Positions 5,890 to 5,932 of a stretch of DNA of 5,932 bases are shown here, one piece after another (position 1 is the first letter of the stretch; every line of letters starts with the position of its first letter). The notes under the pieces are model-generated. The model did not search any database. It saw nothing but the letters and a program-made list of their open reading frames with translations, and was not told where the DNA came from. Source of the stretch: Clostridiales bacterium UBA8153 (lineage in GTDB: Bacteria > Bacillota > Sulfobacillia > UBA8153); contig DMHJ01000007.1 of NCBI GenBank assembly GCA_003449495.1, forward strand, positions 1 through 5,932, given 5' to 3'. Both the position numbers and the translations under genes were made by a program.

Positions 5890-5897
5890 AAGGAGAG
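5890..5897 (+). promoter_or_regulatory. Ribosome binding site of the truncated third operon gene
   Basis: AAGGAGAG lies 8 nt before the ATG at 5906, close to the ideal Shine-Dalgarno sequence. It makes the short downstream reading frame a credible gene start. Confidence 0.7.
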
Positions 5898-5905
5898 TGC
5901 TAACC

Positions 5906-5932
5906 ATGGCTTGCGAACCAACAGGTAAGACG
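5906..5932 (+). CDS. Start of a third gene of the sigma operon, cut by the window edge
   Basis: Nine codons are visible, MACEPTGKT, starting 25 bp after the anti-sigma stop behind a near-perfect ribosome binding site. No terminator or new promoter separates it from the anti-sigma gene, so it probably belongs to the same transcript and may be a target or partner of the sigma system. The product cannot be identified from nine residues. Confidence 0.6.

Overview
The window is GC-rich (roughly two-thirds G+C by eye). It has strong AGGAG-type ribosome binding sites and uses GTG and TTG starts beside ATG. This suits a high-GC bacterium, and the Shine-Dalgarno strength together with the gene types would fit a thermophilic or anaerobic high-GC Bacillota. 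That taxonomic guess is inference; no rRNA or other marker gene is present.

Left part (1-1360, minus strand): a diaminopimelate-epimerase-fold racemase (57-1172). Its motifs resemble the histidine racemase CntK of staphylopine-type metallophore pathways more than housekeeping DapF. Both catalytic cysteines are present, but a long Gly/Pro/Ser/Thr-rich segment separates the two half-domains. A good sigma-A-type promoter lies about 150 nt upstream of the chosen start. A further minus-strand gene may begin at the racemase stop codon (TGATG) and run off the left edge.

Middle (1203-4674): a divergent spacer of nearly 500 bp, full of GC-rich inverted repeats, leads into a plus-strand pair. The first gene encodes an McrB-like AAA+ motor with an unassigned N-terminal domain. 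The second encodes an McrC-like PD-(D/E)xK nuclease. They overlap by 29 bp. Together they look like an intact modification-dependent (type IV) restriction system, a defence module. All core motifs of both proteins are visible.

Right part (4675-5932, plus strand): a spacer of about 340 bp with hairpins carries a textbook ECF-type promoter (TGAACC-N16-CGACTA). An ECF sigma factor gene with a TTG start follows, then a small zinc-finger anti-sigma factor gene that overlaps it by 8 bp. After 25 bp comes the start of another gene with a strong RBS, cut by the window edge. The promoter, sigma factor and anti-sigma factor suggest a self-activating stress-response operon held off by a Zn-binding anti-sigma factor. 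No functional link between the racemase, the restriction system and the sigma operon can be shown from sequence alone. No CRISPR, IS element, rRNA or convincing tRNA was seen.
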